From UBA4742 sp963785815 (lineage in GTDB: Bacteria > Actinomycetota > Acidimicrobiia > Acidimicrobiales > Acidimicrobilacustridaceae): a stretch of 64,000 nucleotides of DNA. The position numbers were made by a program, and so were the translations under genes. Where the stretch lies: contig CAWAWN010000001.1 in the NCBI GenBank assembly GCA_963785815.1, positions 62,001 to 126,000 of the forward strand. The letters run 5' to 3'. Under the pieces are notes generated by a model. That model was given only the letters and a program-made list of their open reading frames with translations, had not been told where the DNA came from and searched no databases. Below are positions 50,276 through 58,362 of the stretch, piece by piece; position 1 is the first letter of the stretch, and each line of letters opens with the position of its first letter.

Positions 50276-51520
50276 GTGAAGACATCCCGTAGCTCCGCCG
50301 CCCTCGTGGTGGCCCTCATCGCCTTGCTGGGCTCGGTCCTGCCCGTGGTCCTGGCCGGCGCGCCGGCGGGGGCCTCCGGCCCGTCGAGCGATCCGGCCAC
50401 GGCGGCCGGCTACGCCACCCGCTGGCTGTCGGCCCAGGTCACCCCGGGCGGCTACGTGGCCGACCACAACAACGATCCGGACCCCAGCGACACCGTGCTG
50501 ACCGCCCTGTCGTTGGCCGCCACGGGTCACGACCAGGCCACGTTCGCGTCGATCATGACCTGGCTGGCCGGCCACGTGGACGACGTCACGGGGACGGGCA
50601 CCGACGTCGACCCCGGCGCCACCGGCTACCTGATGCTGGCCGTGGCCGCCGCCCACGACGACGCCACGAACTTCGGTGGGGTGAACCTGGTCACCCGGCT
50701 GCAGGGCACGCTGGGCGCGTTCGAACCGGGCCTGTACGGCAGCTACGCCTCGGTGGGCGACCCCACCTACAGCGGCGTGTTCGAGCAGTCGTTGGCCCTC
50801 ATGGGCCTCGCGGCGGTGGGCGCCAGCGAGAGCAGCGACGCCATCTCGTGGCTGGTCGACCAGCAGTGCGGCGGCTCCGACGAGTTCAACGGAGCCTGGA
50901 TGTCGTATCGGGCCCCGGCCACGCCCCCGGCCACCGGCCTGAGCCCGTGCACCGCCTTCGACTCGTCCACCTACACCGGCATCGACACCAACTCGACCTC
51001 CCTGGCCTTCGAGGCCCTCGAGGCGGTGGGCCAGACCCCGACCTACGGCGCCCTGACCTGGCTGTCGCGCACCCAGAACGGCGACGGGTCGTGGGGCTTC
51101 TACGTGGGCAACGACGGCGATCCCAACTCGACCGCGCTGGTCATCCAGGCCATCGTGGCCGGGGGAGAGTCGCCCTCCGAGGCCTGGGGCCAACCGTCGG
51201 GCACGCCGCTGAGCGCGCTCCAGTCGTTCCAGCTGGGCTGCGACGCGGCGTCCAGCGACCAGGGCGCCCTCACCTTCCCGGGCAGCGGCGGCGCCCCCAA
51301 CCTGCTGGCCACCGAGCAGGGCGCGTGGGGGCTGGCCCAGGTCGCCTTCCCGCTGACCTCGCCCACGTTCACGCCGTCACCGGTGCCGTGCCAGGCGACC
51401 ACCACCACGTCCACGTCGAAGTCGACCTCGACGACCACGTCCACCACGACCGCGGTGGGCACGGGCACCGAGGCCGGCGTGGCCGTCCCGGTGCAAGCCT
51501 CCCCGACGCTCGCCGGCTGA
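50276..51520 (+). CDS. Secreted transcobalamin-like alpha-barrel protein, B12-regulated
   Basis: 414 residues. A signal peptide (V-K-T-S-R-S-S-A-A-L then a hydrophobic core, cleaved near A-G-A-S-G) is followed by a helical repeat region (about 40-370) with prenyltransferase/squalene-cyclase-like repeats (Q-N-G-D-G-S-W-G-F, D-P-N-S-T-A-L-V-I-Q-A, S-T-S-L-A-F-E-A-L-E-A) and conserved Cys, then a Thr/Ser-rich tail. Transcobalamin and intrinsic factor share this alpha6-alpha6 barrel; with a cobalamin riboswitch in front, an extracellular corrinoid-binding role is likely. The usual DUF4430 beta domain is not seen. GTG start with GAGAGGA upstream. Confidence 0.75.
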   Translation: MKTSRSSAALVVALIALLGSVLPVVLAGAPAGASGPSSDPATAAGYATRWLSAQVTPGGYVADHNNDPDPSDTVLTALSLAATGHDQATFASIMTWLAGHVDDVTGTGTDVDPGATGYLMLAVAAAHDDATNFGGVNLVTRLQGTLGAFEPGLYGSYASVGDPTYSGVFEQSLALMGLAAVGASESSDAISWLVDQQCGGSDEFNGAWMSYRAPATPPATGLSPCTAFDSSTYTGIDTNSTSLAFEALEAVGQTPTYGALTWLSRTQNGDGSWGFYVGNDGDPNSTALVIQAIVAGGESPSEAWGQPSGTPLSALQSFQLGCDAASSDQGALTFPGSGGAPNLLATEQGAWGLAQVAFPLTSPTFTPSPVPCQATTTTSTSKSTSTTTSTTTAVGTGTEAGVAVPVQASPTLAG

Positions 51521-51554
51521 ACCGTCGCGGGCCCAAGTCCCCGAGTACCGGCTA

Positions 51555-51574
51555 ATATCGTCACGTGACGATAT
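51555..51574. promoter_or_regulatory. Perfect 20-bp palindrome over the start of a zinc-ribbon gene
   Basis: Half-site ATATCGTCAC followed directly by its complement, covering the end of the TAATAT -10 (51553-51558) and the GTG start at 51565. A bound protein would block initiation of the downstream gene completely, so this looks like a tight repressor site. The binding protein is unknown; autoregulation is possible. Confidence 0.7.
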
Positions 51575-51942
51575 CGACGGTGGAGGACCGGTGCCGGTGG
51601 TGCGGGCGGCCACTGGCCCAACGACCAGGACCGGGCCGTCCCCGGCGCTACTGCCGGCAGGGCTGTCGACAGCAGGCCCACCTGGCCCGCAAGCTGGCGG
51701 CTGCCCACGGCCTGGGCGACGACGACCTGATCGTGTCGCGCCCGGCGCTCGATGAGCTCCAGAGCCGGCTGTACTGCCTCCAGGCCGCCCTGGAGGATGT
51801 GTCCCGTGACCTGGCGGCGCTGGAGCGCACCGGCGCCTCCGACGATCCGGTCGAGCTGCGCCAGATGCTCGACTGGCTGGTCGACAACGCCGCCCCGGCC
51901 GCTGCCCTGTGGATCGAGCCCCGGACGGGCCGGCCCGGGTGA
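51565..51942 (+). CDS. Small zinc-ribbon-like protein of unknown function
   Basis: 125 residues. C-R-W-C-G...G-R-P-R-R-Y-C-R-Q-G-C-R-Q-Q-A (10-37) is a Cys4 cluster with basic residues, followed by a helical, partly coiled-coil region (about 60-110). The arrangement resembles small actinobacterial DNA-associated proteins, but I cannot name a family. The GTG is 6 bases after TAATAT, so the message is leaderless, and the start lies inside a perfect palindrome. Confidence 0.65.
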   Translation: MTISTVEDRCRWCGRPLAQRPGPGRPRRYCRQGCRQQAHLARKLAAAHGLGDDDLIVSRPALDELQSRLYCLQAALEDVSRDLAALERTGASDDPVELRQMLDWLVDNAAPAAALWIEPRTGRPG

Positions 51943-51952
51943 TCCCCGACTG

Positions 51953-51980
51953 AGTTGACATAACGAGCATTATGGGCGGT
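51953..51980 (-). other. dif-like Xer recombination site
   Basis: Read leftward: arm ACCGCCCATAA, 6-base centre TGCTCG, arm TTATGTCAACT, an 11-6-11 layout. Against the E. coli dif I recall (arms GGTGCGCATAA and TTATGTTAAAT, centre TGTATA), the right arm matches at 9 of 11, the left arm at its inner four (ATAA) plus scattered bases, and the centre begins with TG. It lies in AT-richer non-coding DNA between two genes; a 12-bp palindrome AATCGCGCGATT follows at 52004-52015. No recombinase gene is in the window, so it is either the chromosome dif site or a decayed copy. Confidence 0.55.
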
Positions 51981-52047
51981 TTACACACAGAACTGGACGA
52001 CGAAATCGCGCGATTCCGCCCAGCCAAAGGTGCCCAGTTTCGTGGTG

Positions 52048-52515
52048 TCAGGGGGCGCCGATGACGTTGGGGTGCAGGCCGTTGGCCTCGGCCACGCCCA
52101 GGTACACCTCGAGCATGAAGCCGGCGTCGAAGACCGACTCGACGTTGTCGTCGTCGTCGAGGTTGAGGTTGGCGCCGGTGATGGCGAACCACACCTCGGT
52201 GGTCTCGGTGTTGTCGTCGGGCACGACGAGCGTGTGGATGGAGCCGGCCGGCTCGTAGAGGTAGGACCCGGCCCGGTTCACCTCGGGGTACTCGGCGTAC
52301 TTCCAGGCACCGCTGAGGGTGAAGGCGTAGACCTCGCCGGTGTGCTTGTGGCGCGGCACCCGCACGCCGGGCTGGAACCGGTTCTGGATGACCCACAGCC
52401 CGTGGTCGATGTCGACCTGCACCACCTTCAGCTCGACGCCGTCCCCCACGTCGACGTAGGGGCACTCGTCGGCTCCGCGGTGGATGGCCTGGGGGATTCC
52501 TTCGACGATGGTCAT
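52048..52515 (-). CDS. Cupin-domain protein (dihydroxyacetophenone dioxygenase-like)
   Basis: 155 residues. R-H-K-H-T-G-E-V-Y-A-F near 53 and H-T near 93 give the cupin metal ligands; the full length follows the 2,4'-dihydroxyacetophenone dioxygenase/ChrR-like branch. Substrate unknown. The ATG is preceded by GGAG at very short spacing. Divergent from the gene at 52589. Confidence 0.8.
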   Translation of the reverse strand: MTIVEGIPQAIHRGADECPYVDVGDGVELKVVQVDIDHGLWVIQNRFQPGVRVPRHKHTGEVYAFTLSGAWKYAEYPEVNRAGSYLYEPAGSIHTLVVPDDNTETTEVWFAITGANLNLDDDDNVESVFDAGFMLEVYLGVAEANGLHPNVIGAP

Positions 52516-52588
52516 GGCTCCATCAAACCACGGCCGGCGGCGCGGGACATTCGCCAGGGGCAGAACGGCTCCGGTAGCGTCGTGGCCC

Positions 52589-53914
52589 ATGCCCCGCAGG
52601 ATCGAGGTCGAGCTCACCAGCAGCCGTGAGGACGGCACCTGGACCTGGCGCGCCGCCGGCGCCCGCCAGCCCAAGGGCGAGCTGGACGGCTCGCTGCTGC
52701 CCACCGGGGCCAAGGTCGGCGACATCGTGCGGGCCGAGGCCGACTTCGACATCGAGGGCATCACCGTGGTGGCCATCGAGGGCCCCAGGCAGGCCCGTCG
52801 TGAGCCCGAGCGGCTCGAGATCCTGGGCCCGGCCCGCGACGAGCAGCTGGTCACCACGACGCTGGTGCCCAAGCGCGGCCGCAGCGACTCGGGCGGCTCC
52901 GGTCGGCGCAGCCCGCGCCGTGACCGACCCGAGCGCGCCGACCGCGCCGAGCGCGCCGACCGCGGGGATCGCGCCGAGCGGGGGTCGCGGGCCTCGAGCG
53001 GTCGCGGTCGCCCGCCCAGCGGCGATCGCCCGGCTCGGCGGGAGCGTCCCGCTCGACCACCACGCCCCGAGCCCGAACCCCGGCCCAAGCTGAAGCGGCT
53101 GCGCGCCGGTCGGGCCCACCGCAACGAGGTGATGGCCTCGCTCCCCGAGGAGCATAAGCCGATCGCCGAGCAGGTGCTGCGCGGGGGCATCCCGGCCGTC
53201 CGCCAGGCCGTCGACAAGCAGAACGAGGCGGCTCGCGCCTCGGGCGCCCCGGAGATAAGGGCCGACGGCGTGGTGTCGATCGCCGAGCAGCTGCTCCCCC
53301 GGCTGCGCACCGCAGAGTGGCACGATCGGGCCGACGCCGCCCTGGCCGACGTCGACGAGGTGGCCCTCCAGGACCTCCGCTCGGTCGTGGTGGCGGCCGA
53401 CCAGGCCGCCCGCGACGACGAGACCCGCGAGTTGGCGGCGCGGCTCCGGGAGGCGCTGACCCGCCGGGTCGAGCAGGAGCACGCCGCCTGGCTGACCGAG
53501 ATCGCCCAGACGCTGGCCGATGGCCGAGCCGTGCGAGCCCTGCGCCTGAGCTCGCGGCCGCCCAAGGCCGGGGCTCCCCTGCCGGCGGACCTGTCCTCGC
53601 GCCTGGCCGAGGCGGCCAGCGGCTCGCTGACCGCCGACACCGCCCCCGATCGGTACGCCACCGTGCTCGACGCCCTGGCCTACTCGCCGGTGCGGGCCGT
53701 GGTCACCGCCCAGGGGGTGCCGGCCGAGCCGGGCGAGGCCCTGCTGGGCGTGGTGCGCAAGTTCGCCTCGCGGCTGCCCCAGATCGCCAGCGCCTTCGGC
53801 ATCGAAGCCGGCGCCACACCTCCGCGACCCAAGCGGGTCCCCGCTCCCCCGCCACTCCCCGAGCCAGCGGAGCCGACCGTCGAGTCGGTCGAGCCGACGG
53901 TCGAGTCGGTCTGA
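52589..53914 (+). CDS. Hypothetical protein with charged low-complexity linker
   Basis: 441 residues. An N-terminal beta-rich domain (1-90, R-R-I-E-V-E-L-T-S-S-R-E-D-G-T-W-T-W-R-A-A-G) is followed by a linker of repeated R, D, E and A (about 108-160, A-D-R-A-E-R-A-D-R-G-D-R-A-E-R-G), then a helical domain (about 170-430) and a duplicated tail V-E-S-V-E-P-T. I do not recognise a family, although the N-terminal half has the feel of an RNA-binding domain. TAGCGT ends 8 bases before the ATG. Confidence 0.68.
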   Translation: MPRRIEVELTSSREDGTWTWRAAGARQPKGELDGSLLPTGAKVGDIVRAEADFDIEGITVVAIEGPRQARREPERLEILGPARDEQLVTTTLVPKRGRSDSGGSGRRSPRRDRPERADRAERADRGDRAERGSRASSGRGRPPSGDRPARRERPARPPRPEPEPRPKLKRLRAGRAHRNEVMASLPEEHKPIAEQVLRGGIPAVRQAVDKQNEAARASGAPEIRADGVVSIAEQLLPRLRTAEWHDRADAALADVDEVALQDLRSVVVAADQAARDDETRELAARLREALTRRVEQEHAAWLTEIAQTLADGRAVRALRLSSRPPKAGAPLPADLSSRLAEAASGSLTADTAPDRYATVLDALAYSPVRAVVTAQGVPAEPGEALLGVVRKFASRLPQIASAFGIEAGATPPRPKRVPAPPPLPEPAEPTVESVEPTVESV

Positions 53915-53916
53915 GG

Positions 53917-54459
53917 TCAACTGGCCAGCACGGCCAGCAGGTCCCCCGGGTGGTCGAGCACCAGGTCACCCGGCTCGGCCCGGGCCCGCGGGTTCCAGCC
54001 GACCAGCGCGAAGCACGCTCCCACCGCGGCCGCGCAGCCACGATCGTGGGCGGTGTCGCCCACGAACACGACGTCGGCGCCGTCCACCTCCAGCGCCTCC
54101 AGCACCGGCCTCAGCTGCTTGGGGCCGTCGAAGGCGTCGCTGAAGCAGGCCACCTGGGGATGCCATCCCAGCCGGTCCAGCTCGGCGTGGCCCGATCGCG
54201 GGTGCTTGTTCGAGCACACGGCCCACCTGGTCAGGTCGGCCAGCAGCTCGACCACCCCGTCGAAGGGCCGGGCCCGCTCCGGGTCGTAGGCATCGAGGTA
54301 GGCCTCGAGCCCGACGCCCAGGCGGTCGCACTCGTGCTCCAGCACGTGGCCGAAGGTGACTGCGTCGCGAGGCACGCCCAGCGCCACGAAGGCTGCCGAC
54401 AACGCCTCGTCGGAGTCGATCAGGGTGCCGTCGAGGTCGAACACGGGGACACGGGCCAC
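53917..54459 (-). CDS. HAD family hydrolase
   Basis: 180 residues. D-L-D-G-T-L (motif I, near residue 8), V-C-S-N-K-H (motif II) and V-G-D-T-A-H-D (motif IV) are intact; a small cap fits a phosphoglycolate-phosphatase-like role. Substrate not assigned. GTG start, divergent from the enoyl-CoA hydratase gene with 30 bases between. Its stop lies 2 bases from the convergent gene's stop. Confidence 0.87.
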   Translation of the reverse strand: MARVPVFDLDGTLIDSDEALSAAFVALGVPRDAVTFGHVLEHECDRLGVGLEAYLDAYDPERARPFDGVVELLADLTRWAVCSNKHPRSGHAELDRLGWHPQVACFSDAFDGPKQLRPVLEALEVDGADVVFVGDTAHDRGCAAAVGACFALVGWNPRARAEPGDLVLDHPGDLLAVLAS

Positions 54460-54489
54460 GGCCCAGTTTGGCCTGACTAGGGTGCAGGG

Positions 54490-55251
54490 ATGGTCGACTA
54501 CGAGGTTCAAGGTCACATCGGGGTGCTCACCATCAACCGCCCCGACAAGAAGAACGCGGTCAACGGCGACGTGGCCCGCGGCATGGAAGCGGGCATCGAT
54601 CAGATCGAGGACGATCCCGAGGTCTGGCTGGGCGTGCTCACCCACAAGGGCGATGTGTTCAGCGCCGGCGCCGATCTCAAGGCCATCAACGAGGGTCGGG
54701 CCGCGGACCTGAACACGGCCAAGGGCGGCTTCGGGGGCATCGCCTCGCGGGCGCGCACCAAGCCCATCATCGCCGCCGTCGACGGACCCGCCCTGGCCGG
54801 GGGCACCGAGATCGTCCTGTCCTGCGACCTGGTGGTGGCCAGCAGAGCCGCCTCCTTCGGGATCCCCGAGGTGAAGCGCTCGCTGGTGGCCGCGGCTGGC
54901 GGCCTGTTCCGCCTGCCGCGGGTCCTGCCCCCCAACATCGCCCTCGAGCTGGGCCTCACCGGTGATCCCATCACCGCCGAGCGGGCCTACCAGTTCGGTC
55001 TGGTCAACGAGCTGTGCGAGCCGGGCCAGGCCTTCGAGGCCGCCCTGGGTCTGGCCGGGCGCATCGCCGCCAACGCCCCGCTGGCCGTGCGCGAGACCCG
55101 ACGCCTCATGCTCGAGCTGCGCGACGCCGACGACCAGACGGGCTTCTCCGAGTCGGGCCGGGCCCTGATGGCGCTGGCCGACACCGAGGACTTCTGGGAG
55201 GGCCCGAAGGCCTTCCTCGAGAAGCGTGACCCCGAGTGGAAGGGTCGCTGA
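54490..55251 (+). CDS. Enoyl-CoA hydratase/isomerase family protein
   Basis: 253 residues. F-S-A-G-A-D-L-K-A-I and G-P-A-L-A-G-G-T-E-I-V-L-S-C-D are the oxyanion-hole segments of the crotonase fold. The two usual glutamates of canonical hydratases are not both clear (E near 108 in G-T-E and E near 128), so hydratase, isomerase and thioesterase remain open. TAGGGT lies 6 bases before the ATG. Confidence 0.88.
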   Translation: MVDYEVQGHIGVLTINRPDKKNAVNGDVARGMEAGIDQIEDDPEVWLGVLTHKGDVFSAGADLKAINEGRAADLNTAKGGFGGIASRARTKPIIAAVDGPALAGGTEIVLSCDLVVASRAASFGIPEVKRSLVAAAGGLFRLPRVLPPNIALELGLTGDPITAERAYQFGLVNELCEPGQAFEAALGLAGRIAANAPLAVRETRRLMLELRDADDQTGFSESGRALMALADTEDFWEGPKAFLEKRDPEWKGR

Positions 55252-55254
55252 GGG

Positions 55255-56055
55255 TTGGACGAGCGCGTCGTCGCGTCCCAGGTCCGCGTCTGGTCCTCGG
55301 GCGACTACCCGGTCATCGCCCGGCTGCTCCGGCCCATCAGCGTCGAGTTGGTGGAGGCGGTCGGCATCCAACCCGGTGATCGGGTGCTCGACGTCGCGGT
55401 GGGCAACGGCAACGCCGCCGTCGAAGCGGCCCGCCGGGGCGCACAGGTGACCGGCATCGACCTGACGCCCATCCAGATCGAGCGGGCTCGGGTGCGCTGC
55501 GCGGAGGAGCAGGTGGAGATCGACCTGCGGGTCGGCGACGCCGAGCGGCTCGAGGTGCCCGACGCCAGCTTCGATCGGGTCATCAGCGTGATGGGCGTCA
55601 TCTTCGCCCCGGACCACCGGCGGGCCCTGGCCGAGATGGCCCGCGCCACCCGCCCGGGCGGCCGCGTGGCGCTGACGGCCTGGGCCGACGGCGGGTGGTC
55701 GGGCGCCTGGCGGCAGCGGGCGGCCGGGCTGCTCCCACCGCCGCCGCCGGGCAGCCCGCAACCCGATGCCTGGGGCGATCCCGACGAGGTGGCGCGGCGC
55801 ATGGCTGCCGCCGGGCTGGAGGCCACCGTCGAGATCCGCACCTTCACCTGGGAGTTCGAGTCCGAGCAGGAGGCGCTCGACACCTTCGTGCGCTCGGCCG
55901 GGCCCTACGTGCAGTTCCTGGCCACGGCGGCCGAGCGGGGCGTGGCCGACCAGGCCATGGCCGTGCTGCGCGACGCCCTGTCCGAGCTCAACGTGGCCAC
56001 CGGCGGCGCCTGCCGCCTGCCCGCCCCCTACCTCCTCGCCCTGGCCCGACGCTGA
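55255..56055 (+). CDS. Class I SAM-dependent methyltransferase
   Basis: 266 residues. Motif I V-L-D-V-A-V-G-N-G-N (about 43-52), D-L-T-P motif II, and R-V-I-S-V-M-G-V-I-F near 105 are of the UbiE/COQ5-like type. It starts with TTG 3 bases after the hydratase stop, so it is probably cotranscribed. The substrate may be a quinone or a lipid; not shown. Its stop overlaps the next start as CTGA. Confidence 0.85.
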   Translation: MDERVVASQVRVWSSGDYPVIARLLRPISVELVEAVGIQPGDRVLDVAVGNGNAAVEAARRGAQVTGIDLTPIQIERARVRCAEEQVEIDLRVGDAERLEVPDASFDRVISVMGVIFAPDHRRALAEMARATRPGGRVALTAWADGGWSGAWRQRAAGLLPPPPPGSPQPDAWGDPDEVARRMAAAGLEATVEIRTFTWEFESEQEALDTFVRSAGPYVQFLATAAERGVADQAMAVLRDALSELNVATGGACRLPAPYLLALARR

Positions 56056-56855
56056 GCTCACCGCCGACCCCGGTCCGGACCTACACGGTCCTCGCCGCCC
56101 ACTTCGGCGACCTGTTCTGGATCGAGCAGCTGGCGGCGCGCATCGACGCTCTGTCGCCGGCCGAGGTGGTCCCCGACCTCGTCCTGATCGACCAGGACCG
56201 CTCCCCCGCCTCCGCGGCGCGCCTGGCCCGGCTGCCCCGGGTGCGACAGGTGGTCCAATCCCCACCCTGCCCCGACCAGGTGGCCCGCCTGGGCCACGAC
56301 CACCCGGCTGCGCTCAACCTGGCCATGTCCCTGCCCGTCGAGACCAGCCACCTGATGGTGGTCGACTCCGACAGCTTCCCGATCGATGGTTCGTGGCTGG
56401 CCCGGCTCGAGGCTCGGCTGGATGGCTGCGATGCCGTGGTGGCGGCCGACCCGAGGAGGTCCGGGCTCTCCCACCCGTGCCTCATGGTGCTGCCCGTCGA
56501 CGCCCGGACGGGCCTCGACTTCGCGGAAGGCCTGCTCGAGGTCGGGATCGACACCGGTCGCCTCGTCGGGCTCCAGCTCGTCCGCGCCGGGTACCGCATC
56601 CACGTGGATCACCCCACCGCAGGCTTCGGTGGGCGACGCGGCAGCCTCTATCTGGACGGGACCTTCTACCACCACGGCTCGGGCTCCTTCGCGGCCCCGA
56701 CGGCCGATCCGATCGTGCGCCGGCAGGTCCAGGCACCGGTGGAGGCGTTCTACCGGCGCAAGATCGGCCGGGACGACCTCGACCTCGGCCTGGGTGAGCG
56801 AGCCTTCCTGCGAGCCGCGACGCTGAGCCGGCAGCTGCGCCGACGGTTCAGGTGA
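56052..56855 (+). CDS. Glycosyltransferase-like protein with probable CTG start
   Basis: 267 residues. V-L-A-A-H-F-G-D and I-D-Q-D-R-S-P, then V-V-D-S-D-S-F-P-I-D (DxD near 100), point to a GT2-like fold; the end is basic. No ATG, GTG or TTG occurs in frame near the start; a CTG at 56052 overlaps the methyltransferase stop as CTGA, parallel to the GTGA and TTGA overlaps elsewhere here, and is the only sensible start. The 3' end overlaps the convergent NUDIX gene by 8 bases. Confidence 0.62.
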   Translation: MSSPPTPVRTYTVLAAHFGDLFWIEQLAARIDALSPAEVVPDLVLIDQDRSPASAARLARLPRVRQVVQSPPCPDQVARLGHDHPAALNLAMSLPVETSHLMVVDSDSFPIDGSWLARLEARLDGCDAVVAADPRRSGLSHPCLMVLPVDARTGLDFAEGLLEVGIDTGRLVGLQLVRAGYRIHVDHPTAGFGGRRGSLYLDGTFYHHGSGSFAAPTADPIVRRQVQAPVEAFYRRKIGRDDLDLGLGERAFLRAATLSRQLRRRFR

Positions 56856-57276
56856 TCACCTCGATGATCCCGTGGTCGTGCAGGAACTCGGCCAGCCCGT
56901 CGACGAGCTGGCGATCCACCACCTGATCGAGCGGGACCCAGGCCGCCTCGGCCGCGTCGTCACCGGCCACCGGCTCGGCGTCGTCGAGCACGGTGACCTC
57001 GAAGTCGAGGATGACGAAGTGGCGGTCGGCGTCGGGCTCGATGCGCTCGACCCACCCAACCAGCTCGCCGCACACGGCCTCCAGGCCGGTCTCCTCGCGC
57101 AGCTCGCGCACCACGGCCTCGGCCACCAGCTCGCCCTGCTCGAGGCGACCACCCGGCACCGACCAGCTGCCCGCGGCCGGACCGTGGCCCCGTCGGATGA
57201 GCAGCAGCCGGCCGTCGTGGATGGCGATGGCCCCCACGCACAGCTCCGGACGGGCGCCTGGCCCCGGCTCGCTCAC
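56848..57276 (-). CDS. NUDIX hydrolase
   Basis: 142 residues. The NUDIX box G-G-R-L-E-Q-G-E...A-V-V-R-E-L-R-E-E-T-G-L is complete (about 42-64). It hydrolyses a nucleoside diphosphate linked to another moiety; substrate unknown. The GTG start overlaps the GNAT stop as GTGA. Last gene of the four-gene leftward operon starting at 58899. Confidence 0.92.
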   Translation of the reverse strand: MSEPGPGARPELCVGAIAIHDGRLLLIRRGHGPAAGSWSVPGGRLEQGELVAEAVVRELREETGLEAVCGELVGWVERIEPDADRHFVILDFEVTVLDDAEPVAGDDAAEAAWVPLDQVVDRQLVDGLAEFLHDHGIIEVIT

Positions 57277-57740
57277 AGCGCCCGGTGCACCACGATGGCC
57301 CGGGCCTTCAGCCCGAAGGTCTCGAAGAAGTTCTTGGTCTCGCGGTCACCGGGCAGGGCCACGGCGTCGATGCCCACGCAGCCGCGCTCGACGCACCACG
57401 CCACCAGCAGGTCCATCATGGCCTCCCCCACCCCGACCCCCCGGGCACCGGGTTCGACGAAGAGCTCGTCCACCACCCCCAGGGCCCGGCCGTCGGCCAG
57501 ACCGACCACCCGCACCGCGCCGTAGCCGACGGCGGCGTCGTCGATCGTGCCCACCACCACGTGCTGGTCGGGGTCGGTGAGCGCGCCGGACAGGCTCAGC
57601 CCCAGCGGCTCCGGGCGGGCCAGGGTGAGCGACCACAGCAGCCCGCCCCGTTGCGGGACGTGGTGCTCGATGGCCAGCCGGGCCAGGCGCTCCAGCTCCT
57701 CCAGGTCGTCGACCTGGGCGCGCCGGGCTCGCTCGATCAC
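57273..57740 (-). CDS. GNAT family N-acetyltransferase
   Basis: 155 residues. V-V-D-E-L-F-V-E-P-G-A-R-G-V-G-V-G-E-A-M-M is the acetyl-CoA pyrophosphate-binding loop (Q/R-x-x-G-x-G/A equivalent); the C-terminus is K-N-F-F-E-T-F-G-L-K-A-R, typical of GNATs. Acceptor unknown. GTG start coupled to the upstream gene by a GTGA overlap. Confidence 0.85.
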   Translation of the reverse strand: MIERARRAQVDDLEELERLARLAIEHHVPQRGGLLWSLTLARPEPLGLSLSGALTDPDQHVVVGTIDDAAVGYGAVRVVGLADGRALGVVDELFVEPGARGVGVGEAMMDLLVAWCVERGCVGIDAVALPGDRETKNFFETFGLKARAIVVHRAL

Positions 57741-58351
57741 GCCGATCTCAACTGGGCGATCTTGTTCAGGATGGTCTTGCGCCCCCGCTCGGCGCTCTCG
57801 TAGCGACGCACGGCGTCGAGCTCGCCGTCGCTGAGGCCGCCCAGGCGTGGGACCACCTGTGAGGCCGACAGGTTGTCGTAGTCGGGGATGGCCAGGGTGG
57901 CCACGTCCGGCACCGGCTCGGCCTCGGTCGCCGGGGCGCGCTCGTCGGCCTCGTCGGCGGGTTCGCCGGCGTCGGGTCGGGCGGTCGGTTCGACGCCGGG
58001 ACCGTGGAAGTCGAGCACCTCGGCCTCGAACCGCTCGACGTCGGCCGGGTCGGCCGGGGGCTCGTGGTCCTCGGGCAGCAGGCCGAGGGTCTGGAGCAGG
58101 GCCGAGACCTGCTCCTGGCTCTGGCCCAGGTAGCCGCCGGCCCGGTTCGAGCCCTTCTCGACCGCGTAGCGGCCCACCACCCGGGCCAGCACCACCTGGC
58201 TGCGCCCGCGGTCGATGAAGCGGGGCAGCAGCTGGCGGGCGTCGAGGGCGAAGCCCAACGGTGCGTAGACGAACAGCTCGAACCACTGGTCGACCGGGCT
58301 CTTCGACCGGGTCGGCCGGTTCGGGTCGTGCGAGGCCGGGTCGCCGGGCAT
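57737..58351 (-). CDS. Conserved hypothetical actinobacterial protein
   Basis: 204 residues. An N-terminal W-F-E-L-F-V-Y-A-P-L-G-F-A and an acidic middle (about 100-150, rich in A, E, D, P) precede a C-terminal I-P-D-Y-D-N-L-S-A-S-Q-V-V-P-R-L-G-G-L motif followed by a helical end. I have seen this C-terminal motif in uncharacterised actinobacterial proteins. Role unknown. It follows the acidic gene by 11 bases and is coupled to the GNAT gene. Confidence 0.7.
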   Translation of the reverse strand: MPGDPASHDPNRPTRSKSPVDQWFELFVYAPLGFALDARQLLPRFIDRGRSQVVLARVVGRYAVEKGSNRAGGYLGQSQEQVSALLQTLGLLPEDHEPPADPADVERFEAEVLDFHGPGVEPTARPDAGEPADEADERAPATEAEPVPDVATLAIPDYDNLSASQVVPRLGGLSDGELDAVRRYESAERGRKTILNKIAQLRSA

Positions 58352-58362
58352 CGAGCGCTCGG

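Noticed and set aside
51955..51985. Promoter with TTGACA -35
   Set aside because: No TANNNT lies 16-18 bases downstream and no gene follows on that strand; the symmetric 11-6-11 layout fits a Xer site better.
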